From contig DAOUJY010000154.1 of NCBI GenBank assembly GCA_034421995.1, forward strand, positions 1 to 64,000: a DNA stretch of 64,000 nt. The letters are read 5' to 3'. Origin of the DNA: Bin87 sp034421995 (GTDB lineage: Bacteria; Chloroflexota; Dehalococcoidia; Lucifugimonadales; UBA3495). Shown here in pieces: positions 41,343 to 49,786 of the stretch. Made by a program: the position numbers and the translations under genes. Position 1 is the stretch's first letter; each line of letters starts with the position of its first letter. The notes below the pieces were generated by a model. That model was not told the DNA's origin. It did no database searches and was given only the letters and a program-made list of their open reading frames with translations.

Positions 41343-42398
41343 ATGACGTTCACGCTTACCGAGCAAAACGCCATCTACTATCTGGCACAACAGCGGTTCA
41401 TCACTCCCGCCGCGGAGAGGTCGGCGACGGCACAATCTCTCGGCGGCGGCGTCTCCAACGTCGTGATCCGGGTGGACGTACCCGGAGAACCCGGCGGGTT
41501 GGTCTTGAAACAATCGCTGCTCCGGCTCCGGGTGGAACAGGAGTGGCTGGCCGACCGTGAGCGGATCTACCGCGAAGCGGCCAGCTTGCGATACCTGGCA
41601 AAGGTGTTGCCGGCGTCCGCGCTGCCCAAAGTGGTCCACGAAGACCGGGCCAACTACCTGTTTGTCATGACGGCAGCGCCGGCCGAGGGGGTGAACTGGA
41701 AAGATGCCTTGCTTGCCGGCAAGGTGGACACCGCCGTGGCCAAACAGGTCGGCGCATTGCTGGGCCGGATACATCAACATTCTGCCGTGACCAACGACCG
41801 GATACCGGAGGAATTGGAGCAATTCGCCGACCAGCGCTGTTTCGTCCAGCTTCGCGTCGACCCGTACCACCGGGCCACCGCCGCCGTCCATCCCGAACTT
41901 GCCAACGCCATCGAAATCGAAGCCCAACGTATGCTCAACCGGCGTCTCGCGTTGGTGCACGGTGACTACAGCCCCAAAAACGTAATCGTGGTTGGGTCGG
42001 GCGCCGCTGCTGAGACGTTCCTGCTGGATTTTGAGGTGGCGCATCTGGGGAATCCCGTGTTTGACTTGGCTTTCATGCTGAACCATCTCACGCTGAAAGC
42101 GATCCACAAGCCCCGGTTGGCCGGCGAATACAACGCGGCGGCCCGCTCTTTCTGGTCGGCCTACCTGGATAATGCCGGCCCATTCGCTACCGATCCGGCG
42201 GGGTTTGAGCGGGAAACGGTTCGTCAACTGGGGGTACTGCTGCTGGCGCGCATCGACGGCAAGTCTCCCGCGGAATACATAACCGGCGACCATCAGAAAC
42301 AACAAGCCAGAAACCTGGCAAAAGGCATACTGTCCGGAGAGATAACACATCTACATCAACTGCATGACGCGCTGATGACTCCAGCATCGGCAAAGTAG
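41343..42398 (+). CDS. Aminoglycoside phosphotransferase (APH)-fold kinase
   Basis: A 351-residue protein-kinase-like enzyme of the APH family. The glycine loop region is SLGGGVSNVVIRVDV near residue 30, the lysine is in GLVLKQSL, the catalytic loop is HGDYSPKNVIV near 206 and the metal motif is LLDFEVAHLGNPVFDLAF near 226. Related proteins phosphorylate small alcohols, sugars such as methylthioribose, or choline. No resistance role is implied. The substrate is unknown and the ribosome site is weak. Confidence 0.8.
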   Translation: MTFTLTEQNAIYYLAQQRFITPAAERSATAQSLGGGVSNVVIRVDVPGEPGGLVLKQSLLRLRVEQEWLADRERIYREAASLRYLAKVLPASALPKVVHEDRANYLFVMTAAPAEGVNWKDALLAGKVDTAVAKQVGALLGRIHQHSAVTNDRIPEELEQFADQRCFVQLRVDPYHRATAAVHPELANAIEIEAQRMLNRRLALVHGDYSPKNVIVVGSGAAAETFLLDFEVAHLGNPVFDLAFMLNHLTLKAIHKPRLAGEYNAAARSFWSAYLDNAGPFATDPAGFERETVRQLGVLLLARIDGKSPAEYITGDHQKQQARNLAKGILSGEITHLHQLHDALMTPASAK

Positions 42399-42465
42399 TA
42401 CACTTTGCCGGCGGGTTTCCGGCCGGTGGTCGGCCGCCCAGTTCCCGAGCAGAGGAGAAGAGAAC

Positions 42466-42939
42466 GTGCCCCAAGAATTGAACGCGGGATTGGACGGAGC
42501 CGGTCTCCGGGTCGCCGTGGTCGCGGCCCGCTTCAACAACGTTATTACCAAGAACCTGATGGAGGGCGCCGTTTCCACCTTGACCCAGTACGGCGTCCGG
42601 GATGGAGACATCGCTACCGCCTGGGTGCCCGGCTCGTTCGAGCTGCCCGTGGTCGCCAAGACGCTGGCGGCGTCCGGCCGGTACGACGCCGTGATCTGCC
42701 TGGGAGCGGTGATTCGCGGCGAGACCAGCCACTACGACATGGTCTGCAATCAGGCCGCTTCCGGGATCGCCGCGGTCAGCCGAGAGACCGGCATTCCCAC
42801 CATGTTCGGCGTCCTCACCACCGAGAATATGGACCAGGCCATCAACCGGTCCGGCGGCAAAGTGGGCAACCTGGGATCGGACTGCGCGGTGGGAGCCATT
42901 GAGTGCGCCCGGCTGCTCCAGGCCGTTAATACCGCCTGA
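42466..42939 (+). CDS. ribH: 6,7-dimethyl-8-ribityllumazine synthase
   Basis: A 157-residue lumazine synthase. AARFNNVITKNLMEGA near residue 20, WVPGSFELPV near 53, CLGAVIRGETSHYDMV near 79 with the catalytic His, and GIPTMFGVLTTEN near 108 are all conserved. It makes the riboflavin precursor. The start is GTG at 42466 after AGAGGAGAAG. No other rib gene is present; its neighbours are flavin-using LLM enzymes. Confidence 0.93.
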   Translation: MPQELNAGLDGAGLRVAVVAARFNNVITKNLMEGAVSTLTQYGVRDGDIATAWVPGSFELPVVAKTLAASGRYDAVICLGAVIRGETSHYDMVCNQAASGIAAVSRETGIPTMFGVLTTENMDQAINRSGGKVGNLGSDCAVGAIECARLLQAVNTA

Positions 42940-42960
42940 CGCGCGCCATAGGGAGGCGGG

Positions 42961-43653
42961 ATGCGGACTACGGTTGAATTCAATCCCAGCTATTCGCTGC
43001 TCACTATTGATCTCGATAGCGGGGAATCCATCAAGGCCGAACCCGGGGCCATGGTGGCCCAGCAGGGCGTGGACATGAGGACGGGCATGGGCGGAGGCGG
43101 CGGTTTGTTCGGCGGCATCCGCCGGATGATGGGAGGCGAGTCTTTCTTCGTGAACACCTTCACCGCGGAACGAGCCGGCGGGTGGGTGAGCCTGGCTCCG
43201 CCGGCCCCGGGAGACATCGGAGCGTTCGATCTGATGCCGGGAACCAACCTGTTCATCCAGTCCAGTTCCTTCCTGGCCAGCACCGGCAATGTGCAGCTTG
43301 ACTCTCAATTCCAGGGGTTCCGGGGATTTTTCAGCGGTGAAAGCCTGTTCTTCCTCCGGGCTTATGCCGAGCGGGGAGCCGGCACCGTTTACTACAACTC
43401 CTTCGGCGCAATCAAAGAGGTCCCGGTGGTGCCGGGCGAGGAATTGGTAGTCGATACCGGTCACCTGGTCGCGTTCAGTGATGATGTTGATTATTCCATT
43501 GGGAAAGTAGGCGGCATCCGTTCCCTGATCGGCGGCGGCGAAGGACTGGTAATGAGGTTTCGAGGCAACGGCCAGGTGTGGGTGCAGACCCGCAACCTGG
43601 CGGCGCTGGCGGAAAAGCTGACGCCCTTCCTGCCCCAACCACGGGGACAATAA
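42961..43653 (+). CDS. AIM24 / TIGR00266 family protein
   Basis: A 230-residue beta-rich protein. SIKAEPGAMVAQQGVDMRTG near residue 23, GESFFVNTFTAERAGGWVSL near 59, PGTNLFIQSSSFLAS and VWVQTRNLAAL near 211 are typical of TIGR00266/AIM24 proteins, whose role is unclear. A glycine-rich loop (MGGGGGLFGG) is present as in relatives. It starts 21 bases after ribH and is probably cotranscribed. Confidence 0.87.
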   Translation: MRTTVEFNPSYSLLTIDLDSGESIKAEPGAMVAQQGVDMRTGMGGGGGLFGGIRRMMGGESFFVNTFTAERAGGWVSLAPPAPGDIGAFDLMPGTNLFIQSSSFLASTGNVQLDSQFQGFRGFFSGESLFFLRAYAERGAGTVYYNSFGAIKEVPVVPGEELVVDTGHLVAFSDDVDYSIGKVGGIRSLIGGGEGLVMRFRGNGQVWVQTRNLAALAEKLTPFLPQPRGQ

Positions 43654-43690
43654 CCTGAGGGCACCGACACGTCGGCAGAGGAGCAGGCAC

Positions 43691-44605
43691 ATGGAGTTCG
43701 GCGTTACTATCCCCAACAACTGGGGACTGGAAGATCCCCAGGCCGTCATCGGATTCGGCCCGTTGGCTGAGGAATTGGGCTACGACTCCGTGTGGACCAT
43801 GGATCACCTGTTCAACAACGGGTACATCCGGGAGCGGCTGGACGACAAACCCTACTACCATCCCATGGCCACGTTGTCCCACATCTCGGCGCTGACATCG
43901 CGGGTCAGGCTGGGCACGTCCGTCCTGGTGCTGCCCTATCACAACCCGGTGGAGTTGGCGAAGTATGCCGCCTCTCTGGATCAGATGTCCGGCGGCCGGG
44001 TCGTGCTGGGCGTCGGCGTCGGCGCGATGACGCCGGAGTTTGAAGCCCTGGGCATACCGATGAACCAGCGCGGTTCCCTCACCAACGAAGCCATGGACCT
44101 GATGCGGGAGCTATGGTCCAACGAAGACCCACGATTCAACAGCGACCGTTGGCAGTTCAGCGACCTGAAGTTCTCTCCCAAGCCGCGGCAGACGGCAGAA
44201 GGCTCCCCGCACGTCCCCCTGTGGGTGGGCGGCAACAGCCCCGGAGCGTTGCGCCGCGCCGCCCGCCGGGGCGACGGCTGGCATCCCTCCGGGGTGAGCG
44301 CTGAGGAGTTTGCCATCGGCCGGCAGCGGGTGCGGGAGTTGGCCGAATCGGCGGGACGCAACCCCGACGACCTGGTGATGTCCGCCCGGGTGGAGGTGGA
44401 AGCCCACGGTGGACCGTCCAGCCAGCGCGCCGCCGACCGCTCCCGGCTGCCCGGCGATGATCCGGCGGGGATGGTCGCCGGGATTGCGGCCTATGGCGAC
44501 GCCGGAGTCCAGCATATCGTGTTGGCGCTCAATACGGGCGACGCCGACCGCCTGCGGGAGCTGATGCAGGCAATCGCCGAGGATGTCATTCCCCAACTAC
44601 GCTGA
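43691..44605 (+). CDS. Luciferase-like (LLM) flavin-dependent oxidoreductase (copy 2)
   Basis: A 304-residue LLM enzyme. MEFGVTIPNNWG, LGYDSVWTMDHLFNNG near residue 26, RVRLGTSVLVLPYHNPVELA near 71, DQMSGGRVVLGVGVGAMTPE near 95 and PLWVGGNSPGALRRAARRGD near 175 mark the family. It differs from the first copy in the active-site loops (MDHLFNN versus GDHILVP), so the substrate probably differs. The ATG follows AGAGGAG. Confidence 0.87.
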   Translation: MEFGVTIPNNWGLEDPQAVIGFGPLAEELGYDSVWTMDHLFNNGYIRERLDDKPYYHPMATLSHISALTSRVRLGTSVLVLPYHNPVELAKYAASLDQMSGGRVVLGVGVGAMTPEFEALGIPMNQRGSLTNEAMDLMRELWSNEDPRFNSDRWQFSDLKFSPKPRQTAEGSPHVPLWVGGNSPGALRRAARRGDGWHPSGVSAEEFAIGRQRVRELAESAGRNPDDLVMSARVEVEAHGGPSSQRAADRSRLPGDDPAGMVAGIAAYGDAGVQHIVLALNTGDADRLRELMQAIAEDVIPQLR

Positions 44606-44671
44606 GGGCCCCGGGCCCGAACTTGAGGCCCGGTCACGCAACCGGCAATGCAACGAAAGGAGGCAGACACT

Positions 44672-45581
44672 ATGTTGAAGCGAGCGACTTTGGCCCGGAT
44701 TGGCAAGTTCACCCCCCCCCGTATCATTAATTGCAATACTCTTTATTGCAACTGTCGCCGCCACGCCGGCCAATTTGCCGGTCCCAGCGGCGCCGACCGC
44801 CGTGGGTACGGCCAACGCCGGTGAAATCCGGGTGGACTGGCAGCAAGTTCCGGGCGCCCGGTTCTACGTGATCGGCTGGATCAACCGCAACGATTACGAC
44901 CGGATCGGCAGCGCCGGGGATTGGCTGAGCGCGTTCCACTACGCGACGGTTCCCGCCCCCAACCGGAACTACACGGTGAGCGGCCTGAAAGCCGGTGAGG
45001 AGTATTGGGTCATCCTGGGCGCCCGCGCGGAACGCTTCCACGGCGAGGCGGTGAGTTGGTCGGCATGGACCGGCCCGGTAATGACTTCCGGCGCGCACGG
45101 GGCCGGGCTGTGTCCCATCACCGGGCTGCCGATCCCCGCCGGCGGCTATCTGGGGATTGGGGACACGGTGTCAACACCGATTGGGAGCCAGACATTCACC
45201 CTGACCAGCGCGTCGTTCCTTGCCACAGTTACGTTTCATTATGCGGACGACCCAACGCAACAGTTTTCACCGCGGCCCGGACGCCGTTTCGTGGAAGTTT
45301 GCGGGACTTACCGGCATCACTTCAGTTCCGCACGCAGGTTTTCTACGGGCTACGACAATAACGTGACCAGCGACGCCGGCATCGGCTTCACCCAGGCCAC
45401 TACACACGAGCGCATCGATCCCGGTGTGGACGGGAGCGGGTGTCAACTCTGGGACGTACCGGCCGGGGCAAAGACCGTAATCTACGCGGTGGGATTAGGC
45501 GGGTACAGCTCGTCGGCGGGGATTAGCGGAACGGACCACAACAACATTGGCCTGTATCGCATTGACGCTCCGGCCAACTGA
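44672..45581 (+). CDS. Secreted fibronectin-III-type protein with frame broken at a C9 tract
   Basis: An ATG at 44672 with an excellent ribosome site (AAAGGAGG) opens a signal-peptide-like start, MLKRATLARIGKFT. With nine C at 44712-44720 this frame stops at 44824 after 50 codons. With eight C it would join the open frame that runs to 45581, giving the hydrophobic core VSLIAILFIATVAATPA and a mature protein of about 265 residues. That part has a fibronectin type III-like domain (APTAVGTANAGEIRVDWQQV to GEEYWVILGARAE) and a second beta-rich region with two cysteines. As assembled, the gene is off; slippage or a sequencing error would turn it on. Confidence 0.7.
44712..44720 (+). repeat. Homopolymeric C tract in the signal-peptide region
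   Basis: Nine consecutive C at codon 14-17 of the secreted protein gene. It is the only run of this length that I noticed in the window. Loss of one C, or gain of two, restores the long frame. Confidence 0.85.
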
Positions 45582-45599
45582 CAGAGCGCCCCGGCATCC

Positions 45600-45644
45600 G
45601 GCGACGAGATTGCCATCCGCCACGGCGGACGCTCGCAATGATAT
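45600..45644. repeat. Partial TCATTGCGAG-type repeat
   Basis: GCGACGAGATTGCCATCCGC and GGACGCTCGCAATGATATAG match the right half of the elements at 22747 and 30812; the left half and the outer ends are missing. It lies just downstream of the secreted protein gene. Confidence 0.7.
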
Positions 45645-45672
45645 AGGAGTTGCGCACTTGAAATCCCACGCC

Positions 45673-45775
45673 CGTCACTCCGGCGAAAGCCGGAGTCCAG
45701 AAGTCTCAGCGTGAAAGAATCGGAACGATGATTAACGATTTCGGTCACTGGATTCCGGCTTTCGCCGGAATGACG
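45673..45775. repeat. Paired inverted-repeat element (CGTCATTCC family)
   Basis: The left arm CGTCACTCCGGCGAAAGCCG continues to GAGTCCAG; the right arm is CTGGATTCCGGC then TTTCGCCGGAATGACG. The spacer is about 45 bases. It lies between the convergent FnIII and DUF4129 genes. Confidence 0.8.
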
Positions 45776-45798
45776 GTTGACAGTCGGAAGGCCCTGGT

Positions 45799-47181
45799 CT
45801 AGCCGCCGGCGGCATTGTCCCGGTCCAGTCGATCCAAGTCTTCCAAAAGGGACGACATCGTGTCCGGGTCGGCTTCGTCCAGTCGCGGCCCGTAGTAATA
45901 CCGCTCGAAACCGGTGACGATGCGACCTACCGGCGGATCGGGCAGCGTTTCCCGCACGTCCCGCCGGTGTTCCTGGGGAGTTTGCCAGCGGCGGCGGGGG
46001 AAACCTACCGCGCTGGCGACTTCCAGCATCCGGTGATACACCTCCCGGGGCGTGACCGGAGGAGGCCGGCGCCGGCGCAGGTTCGACGCCCAATTGGCCC
46101 AGCCGGCCAGGGTATCGGAAACATCTTGCCCGGCTCCCTCCCAGCTGAAGATGGATTCACGCATTTCGCCTTCGGCATAGTTGCCGCCCACCAGCCGGCG
46201 GCGGCGGAACATGCGGAACAGGACCCAACCGGCCAGCGACAAGGCCGCCAGGAACGCCAGCCACTTGATGACGGTCAATATCACGTTGGGCGGCCCTTCC
46301 CCATCGACGTCGCGCAGGCTTTCGTGAAATTCCTCGATCTGGAGCCGCGCCAACTCCAGCCCACTGAGGTCGCCACCGCCAAAGAGACCGGACACCCAGT
46401 TGCCGATGGCAACCAATCCGGCGGCCAACAGGCCCAGCAGCAACAGGACGGGGCGCAAAGTCCAGAGGCCCAGGAAGGCGACGCCGCGCACCAACGCCCG
46501 CGCCGCATCGTCCAATCCACCGATCCCCAATGCTCCCAGGATCACGGCCAGCAGCAGCACTCCAAACACGCTGAGGATGATGGCCGCCAACCAGCCCCGG
46601 TTCATGCGGCCGGCGCCTCCTTCCGCGGCGAACCGGCTCAGGGCCAATCCCGCCAACCCGACGGCGAAAAACACCAACAGCACGGGCAAGCGCACGATTG
46701 CGACGGGCAGCAGGGCGTCGGCGACCACCACCACGATGACGACGAGCACTCCCCGCACGAAGGCGCTCCGCACCACGTCCAGCGTAACGTCATCCCGCGC
46801 TATGGCGGTGCCCCGCCACCAGAGGAGCAGCATGAAAATACCGGTCACGGCCAATGCCGCCACGGTACGAAGGTCGCCGGACAATAGCTGGCCGATGGGG
46901 AACCACCCGGCGCCCATGCTGGCGCCAGCCAGAACCAGTACCGAAACGGCGCTCAACACCAGGCCGATGACGCCCCGGAGGTTCAGGGAAAAGCGGATCG
47001 TCTGCACGTACCAGGAGAGCAGGAACGACCAACCCATGGCCAGGACGACGATGCCCAGGGGAATGGCGGCGTCGGGCAATCTGATGACGTTGGCCACCAG
47101 ACGGCAGCCCAGGTAGAGCGCAAAGCCCTCCAGGAAGAGGGCGATGCCGGTAATCAGCGCGCCGCGAGCGAAGCTACCCAT
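45799..47181 (-). CDS. DUF4129 membrane protein
   Basis: A 460-residue protein. About ten hydrophobic helices fill residues 8-290, another lies at about 313-332 (LAFLAALSLAGWVLFRMFRR), and a cytoplasmic DUF4129 domain follows at about 375-445 (TPREVYHRMLEVASAVGFPR to VGRIVTGFERYYYG). DUF4129 proteins are normally encoded with a MoxR ATPase, a DUF58 protein and a transglutaminase-like protein. Here DUF58 is upstream on the same strand at 48064, but the HEPN cassette lies between. MoxR and transglutaminase genes are not in the window. Confidence 0.85.
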   Translation of the reverse strand: MGSFARGALITGIALFLEGFALYLGCRLVANVIRLPDAAIPLGIVVLAMGWSFLLSWYVQTIRFSLNLRGVIGLVLSAVSVLVLAGASMGAGWFPIGQLLSGDLRTVAALAVTGIFMLLLWWRGTAIARDDVTLDVVRSAFVRGVLVVIVVVVADALLPVAIVRLPVLLVFFAVGLAGLALSRFAAEGGAGRMNRGWLAAIILSVFGVLLLAVILGALGIGGLDDAARALVRGVAFLGLWTLRPVLLLLGLLAAGLVAIGNWVSGLFGGGDLSGLELARLQIEEFHESLRDVDGEGPPNVILTVIKWLAFLAALSLAGWVLFRMFRRRRLVGGNYAEGEMRESIFSWEGAGQDVSDTLAGWANWASNLRRRRPPPVTPREVYHRMLEVASAVGFPRRRWQTPQEHRRDVRETLPDPPVGRIVTGFERYYYGPRLDEADPDTMSSLLEDLDRLDRDNAAGG

Positions 47182-47192
47182 GATTATTCCGG

Positions 47193-47666
47193 TCAGTTAC
47201 TCCGAGTGGGCATCAGAACATAGACGGCGAAGGCGCGGCGGTCTCGGGCCGGCACTTGGAGAAAGCCGAGGATGGCATCCTCGGCCCAATCTATCAGCTG
47301 GATAACTTCGGCTTTGGCGAATGTCCAGTCTGGGTCATAGTCGGCGAGGTGTCGCTGTCTCTGCGTATCAACGAAAACGTGAGCAAAATACTGGATTGTG
47401 GCGGGAAAGTCAGAGATGCTCGGATGTTGGCAACGCTGTCGGGCGAAGCCGTGTTGCAAAGCCCGGTAGGTTTGGTTCCATGCCGGTCGGCTGCGGTTAG
47501 CGCCGGGACCACCAACCAGCAAATCGGCGCAGCACAGGGCCAGACAATGGAACAGCGCATAATACGTCGTGCTGACGATGCGGCGCAGGTCGGATTGTCG
47601 AGGCCAGCCCCGCGTACTCATTGCTACCATGGCACGAGCCGTGGCGATGAAATCAAGGGGATTCAT
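47193..47666 (-). CDS. HEPN-like protein of a two-gene cassette (copy 2)
   Basis: A 157-residue helical protein matching 7353-7844: STTYYALFHCLALCCADLLV near residue 30, YRALQHGFARQRC near 68, FPATIQYFAHVF near 87 and QRQRHLADYDP near 101. The ATG at 47666 lies 14 bases inside the end of the partner gene. The open frame extends upstream to 47780 but that part overlaps the partner in another frame. As in copy 1, no clear R-x4-6-H catalytic motif is visible. It lies 11 bases before the DUF4129 gene. Confidence 0.72.
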   Translation of the reverse strand: MNPLDFIATARAMVAMSTRGWPRQSDLRRIVSTTYYALFHCLALCCADLLVGGPGANRSRPAWNQTYRALQHGFARQRCQHPSISDFPATIQYFAHVFVDTQRQRHLADYDPDWTFAKAEVIQLIDWAEDAILGFLQVPARDRRAFAVYVLMPTRSN

Positions 47667-48027
47667 AGACCATGTTGAAAGCAGAGCGTCGTTGCCGTTT
47701 TTCGAGCCAAGGCCATTCGGACTTGGCAATCCACGAAAAGCTGGGCCACTCCTCAATGTCCAAGTCGAGCAGCTTTTCACGAACGCGCCCTATCAGTTCG
47801 CCCGTCCAACGGACTTCCAGGTTTTTCTGGTCGCCGTCGAAGACGACGAGGATGCGGAGGTAGAGTTCGCCGGTGGCGTGGGGGCCCCATTCGTCGTAGG
47901 TGGGGATTACCACGATGGGGCTGAAGACGAACTCGTCTTCGGTGAACCGCTCGTCCAGGAACTTGCGGACAATGGCGATGACTTTTTCGTCCCGTTCGGG
48001 ATTTATCCTGGGGTCTCTGTTCTTCAT
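47653..48027 (-). CDS. Partner protein of the HEPN cassette (copy 2)
   Basis: A 124-residue acidic alpha/beta protein. Helix RDEKVIAIVRKFLDERFTED, strand FSPIVVIPTYDEWGP, strand LYLRILVVFDGDQKNLEVRW, helix ELIGRVREKLLDL and SFSWIAKSEW follow in the same order as in the product of 7851-8186. No known domain was recognised. It starts 36 bases after the DUF58 stop and overlaps the HEPN start, indicating coupling. Confidence 0.68.
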   Translation of the reverse strand: MKNRDPRINPERDEKVIAIVRKFLDERFTEDEFVFSPIVVIPTYDEWGPHATGELYLRILVVFDGDQKNLEVRWTGELIGRVREKLLDLDIEEWPSFSWIAKSEWPWLEKRQRRSAFNMVYESP

Positions 48028-48063
48028 AGCCGCATCTCCCCCGATTGAATACCGGCATATATG

Positions 48064-49335
48064 TTACACCTGCTCGGGTTCCGGTTCGGCCTCGGGGTCG
48101 CGCAGCCAATCGTCGCGCCAGGTTTCTTCCAATCCGGCCAGGCTGGCGCCGGCGAGAAACACGGGCACTTCCGGCGGTAGCTCCGCAGCGGCCGGGCCGG
48201 GCGTTGCGTCCCCGGCGTAGAAAATCACCACCCGATGGCCCCGCTGCTTGATCTCCTCGGCTTCCTGCACCACGGCCCGGGTCAGGATGGCGGTAACCAG
48301 CACGACGGTGGCGCCAGTGGCCAGAGTGTCGGTTTCAGTCCGCAGCACCGCCGATAGTTCCGCCACCCAGAAGGGGCCGGCCATGGCCAGGGACTCCAGG
48401 ACGGCTTCCAGCTGGAGACTGCCGCCGCCGGAAGGCACCGACATCCATTTGCTGGAGTACGAGGCCACCGCGTTGCTCACCAATCCGAAGGTGAAACCCT
48501 CCCGCTCCGCGAACTCCGCCACCGACGCGGCGACCGTCACCGCCCGCTCGAATAACCGCCGGTTGCTGCCCTGCCAGGCGGCGTCGCCGGTGCGAGCATT
48601 GAGGGCGATGAGCATATGCCGGGTGGCGGCCGGCTCAAAAATCCGCGTCTCCAGTTTGCCGTGGCGCGCGGTGGCCTTCCAGTCGATGTGTTTCAGAGGA
48701 TCGGAAGGGCGATAATCCCGCAAGCCGACGAACCGGCTGGGGTCGTCCTGGATCAGCCGACGGCCCCGGCTGGCGCCCAGGGGGCGTTCCCATAGCATCA
48801 TCATCTCCCGCAGGTCAACGATGCGCGGATAGACCAGCAGGTACTCCACGGCGGTCACCTGCTGCTCGGTGGCCGTGATGCCGAACATATCGCCGCTGCG
48901 CAGGCGTGCCGGCCCGATGCGGTGGTTCCCCCGGGCCCGGCAACGCACCCGGTAGCGCCACGTGACGCGCTGGTACGGCAACAGCGACGTGGTGATGCGA
49001 TGGTCCAGTTCCGCCTCCGCGCCCACGCCCCGCTGGTGCGTTCCGCCGGTTTGCAGGCCGATGGGAAAGGCGTCGGAGATGTCCAGCCAGATCATGGGCA
49101 GCAGTTTGCCGTTGTCAACGGTGATGTAGTAGTCGATAACGTCGCCGATGAAGGCGCGATGCCGCTCCAGGCGACGGGTGTAGGTGAGCCGGCGAAAGGC
49201 GTAGCGCGGCCAGTGCTTGCCGGTTATCCAGATGAGCAGGACCAGGACCCCAACCACAATCAGCAGCAACTGGCTGGCCAGCAGGCCGGCCAGGATGAGC
49301 AGTGCGGCGGCGATTACCCACAAGTCGCTGAGCAT
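48064..49335 (-). CDS. DUF58 domain protein
   Basis: A 423-residue protein with two N-terminal hydrophobic segments (about 5-40), a beta-rich middle part and the DUF58 core PSRFVGLRDYRPSDPLKHID then WKATARHGKLETRIFEP at about residues 200-240. A von Willebrand A-like region follows (MLIALNARTGDAAWQGSN). DUF58 proteins work with MoxR AAA ATPases in poorly understood chaperone or envelope pathways. It is on the same strand as the DUF4129 gene, and the HEPN cassette interrupts them. Confidence 0.86.
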   Translation of the reverse strand: MLSDLWVIAAALLILAGLLASQLLLIVVGVLVLLIWITGKHWPRYAFRRLTYTRRLERHRAFIGDVIDYYITVDNGKLLPMIWLDISDAFPIGLQTGGTHQRGVGAEAELDHRITTSLLPYQRVTWRYRVRCRARGNHRIGPARLRSGDMFGITATEQQVTAVEYLLVYPRIVDLREMMMLWERPLGASRGRRLIQDDPSRFVGLRDYRPSDPLKHIDWKATARHGKLETRIFEPAATRHMLIALNARTGDAAWQGSNRRLFERAVTVAASVAEFAEREGFTFGLVSNAVASYSSKWMSVPSGGGSLQLEAVLESLAMAGPFWVAELSAVLRTETDTLATGATVVLVTAILTRAVVQEAEEIKQRGHRVVIFYAGDATPGPAAAELPPEVPVFLAGASLAGLEETWRDDWLRDPEAEPEPEQV

Positions 49336-49449
49336 GGCCGCAGGATAACCGATTTACGGCCCGGCGGTCACCCTGGTGGCACCCTGGGCTTGTGCTATGC
49401 TTGCCGGCAGCAGCGGGAAATCGCTTCCCAATCTGAGGAGGCTGGCAAA

Positions 49450-49707
49450 GTGAATCGCTACAAACTGTCTTATGCTATGTATGATCCCAGCAAGAGTACG
49501 GAGGATGACAAGTACATGGCCGAAATACCGGCCCTGCCAGGGTGCCGGGCCTGGGGGGATACCGCCGCCGAAACCCTGTACATCCTGCAAGGCGTGGCCG
49601 AGGCGTTTATACAATCCTATCTGGAGCGCGGTCTGGAATTGCCGGACGGAGTCCAGGCGACACCGGTAGAACCGGGCAAGGTTGATGAGGTAACGGTAAT
49701 CGCGTGA
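49450..49707 (+). CDS. HicB-like protein without HicA
   Basis: An 85-residue protein of the HicB RNase-H-like fold: YMAEIPALPGCRAWGDTAAE near residue 22, then ILQGVAEAFIQSYLERGLEL. The start is GTG at 49450 with GAGGAGG nine bases upstream. It would normally pair with a HicA toxin, but none is adjacent, and no C-terminal DNA-binding domain is present. It may be an orphan antitoxin or a regulator. Confidence 0.75.
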   Translation: MNRYKLSYAMYDPSKSTEDDKYMAEIPALPGCRAWGDTAAETLYILQGVAEAFIQSYLERGLELPDGVQATPVEPGKVDEVTVIA

Positions 49708-49786
49708 CCTATGCGCCTAGTCATGTTTCATCGTCCAGTATCCGCTGTGGTATCCTTTCCGGCAGTTGCAGCCGGAGGGGATCACC

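Noticed and set aside
41343..42398. Aminoglycoside resistance gene
   Set aside because: Only the general APH kinase fold is supported; specific antibiotic-site features cannot be recognised and the context is metabolic.
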